DNA from: Cloacimonetes bacterium UBA5284
Lineage (GTDB): Bacteria; Cloacimonadota; Cloacimonadia; Cloacimonadales; Cloacimonadaceae
NCBI GenBank assembly: GCA_002410505.1
Contig: DHSO01000045.1
Span: 17,036 to 81,035 of the forward strand
Length of the DNA stretch: 64,000 nt
Reading direction: 5' to 3'
The position numbers and the translations under genes are program-made. Shown piece after piece: positions 63,327 to 64,000 of the stretch; the stretch's first letter is position 1; each line of letters begins with the position of its first letter. Under the pieces are notes generated by a model. It made no database searches, was not told the DNA's origin, and saw only the letters and a list, made by a program, of their open reading frames with translations.

Positions 63327-63811
63327 GCCGCAGCCAGTCCAAAGCCCAGAGCGGACAAGGCACCGACTGCAATACCGATTATCCCTGCTACGGGGTTCAT
63401 GGCTACCTGCAGAGCATGATAGGCAGCAGTCAAAGCAGTGATGGTTGTAGTAATAGTGCCGATCAATGGAATCGCTACTACTATCCCAGCAACGAAGCCC
63501 TTCATGACCGGAGATAGGCTGTTGTAGGCATCCATGAGCAGCTTTAGGCCATTGAGCGGAGGATTGATCAGAGTAGTGAGCATATCGCCAACTGTCTCTT
63601 GGATGTCACCCCAGCCATTGGCATTCTGCAGCCTGAGATCAGCCAGAGCAGTTGCAGTTCCGCCATAGTCCTCACCTAGCTTCTCCACCAGATATGATAC
63701 CCCTTCTGTCTTCAAGCGAGTATCATCCAACTCGATACCGTATCTGCCCAACATCTCAGTATGCCCATTCAAGGCCCGACCCATAAGATCAAATGCACTT
63801 TCCACGCTCAT
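63272..63811 (-). pseudogene. Phage tail tape-measure protein fragment
   Basis: About 160 residues are typical of tail tape-measure proteins: ATG..MSVESAFDLMGRALNGH, YLVEKLGEDYGG, GDIQETVGDMLTTLINPPLNGLKLLMDAY and a hydrophobic ITTTITALTAAYHALQVAMNPVAGIIGIAVGALSALGFG. Homologs run to several hundred residues; here a stop (TAG then TAA) sits a few codons upstream and similarity ends near 63326. Decayed prophage. Confidence 0.7.
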
Positions 63812-63828
63812 CCCGGTGGCTTTATTGA

Positions 63829-64000
63829 CCTAAATCAAGGTTTATGGTTAAAAATCAAATCAGTGTGTTTATAAGAGCCGCAAGGGGGTTAATAACGTTT
63901 TTATTAGCAAATAAACGTATGTGAAATAATGCTTTACAAATTTTATTGCACACAGGAAGCGCATAATTTAGAGATTTTACGCATCCCCCCGAAATTAATG
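63829..64000. other. Window end, AT-rich, no gene seen
   Basis: About 170 bases after the tape-measure remnant. The phage-like sequence stops abruptly near 63829; no feature is recognised. Confidence 0.4.

Overview
This 64 kb window looks like a chromosomal segment of a Gram-negative, anaerobic, amino-acid-fermenting bacterium, most likely a member of Candidatus Cloacimonadota (WWE1). That assignment is an inference from gene content, not from a phylogenetic marker I could test. It rests on a diderm envelope (KdsD, LptF/LptG, an MCE/Mla lipid transporter), fermentative genes (urocanate hydratase, an L-cysteine desulfidase-family enzyme, butyrate kinase, the [FeFe]-hydrogenase maturase HydF), eukaryote-type UDP-glucose pyrophosphorylase, tricorn protease, and a clostripain-type protease with a secretion-type C-terminal domain. 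No rRNA lies in the window. There is one tRNA, tRNA-Ala(GGC).

Layout. 0-2.5 kb (+): a 5'-truncated HATPase, prmC and murA, ending in an intrinsic terminator. 2.5-3.7 kb (-): two small Cys-rich/Fe-S genes. 4.2-8.9 kb (+): an amino-acid catabolism pair (cysteine desulfidase family, hutU) and UDP-glucose pyrophosphorylase. 8.9-18.2 kb (+): a tightly coupled run of MCE protein, lipoprotein with a predicted beta-barrel, STAS-MlaE permease, MlaF ATPase, DHFR, a REC-SpoIIE-HATPase regulator and a GT2-GT4 glycosyltransferase. 18.2-23.6 kb (-): kdsD, thrS, and a Zn/Cd P-type ATPase with its ArsR/SmtB repressor and a clear promoter/operator. 23.7-27.4 kb: an accessory island with repeat arrays, a covarying hairpin, a GIY-YIG gene, a 392-bp MITE and orphan genes. 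27.4-42.7 kb (-): MacB-like permease, topA, secA, a radical SAM enzyme, lptG, lptF, ligA, a nitrilase, hydF, and an ATP-cone/nuclease fusion. 43-46.2 kb (+): tricorn protease. 46.4-53.7 kb (-): manA, an MBOAT O-acyltransferase with two SGNH proteins, and transketolase. 53.7-55 kb: nearly empty DNA with the tRNA and a gene stub. 55-58.2 kb (+): a PpiD-like chaperone and a phosphohexomutase. 58.2-62 kb (-): an rRNA methyltransferase, a DnaA-box cluster with an AT-rich stretch, clostripain and butyrate kinase. 62-64 kb: a second repeat-array/hairpin module and decayed phage genes.

How the genes work together. Most genes are housekeeping or envelope genes in translationally coupled strings. The strongest unusual signals are: (1) two copies of a module made of a ~23-bp repeat array, a hairpin with compensatory changes and a conserved tail, next to a GIY-YIG gene and a non-autonomous transposon; (2) an MCE lipid-transport operon whose auxiliary lipoprotein appears fused to an outer-membrane beta-barrel and whose permease carries a STAS domain with a phosphorylatable-type serine, beside a SpoIIE/HATPase regulator; (3) an oriC-like DnaA-box cluster; (4) an ATP-cone fused to a PD-(D/E)xK nuclease.
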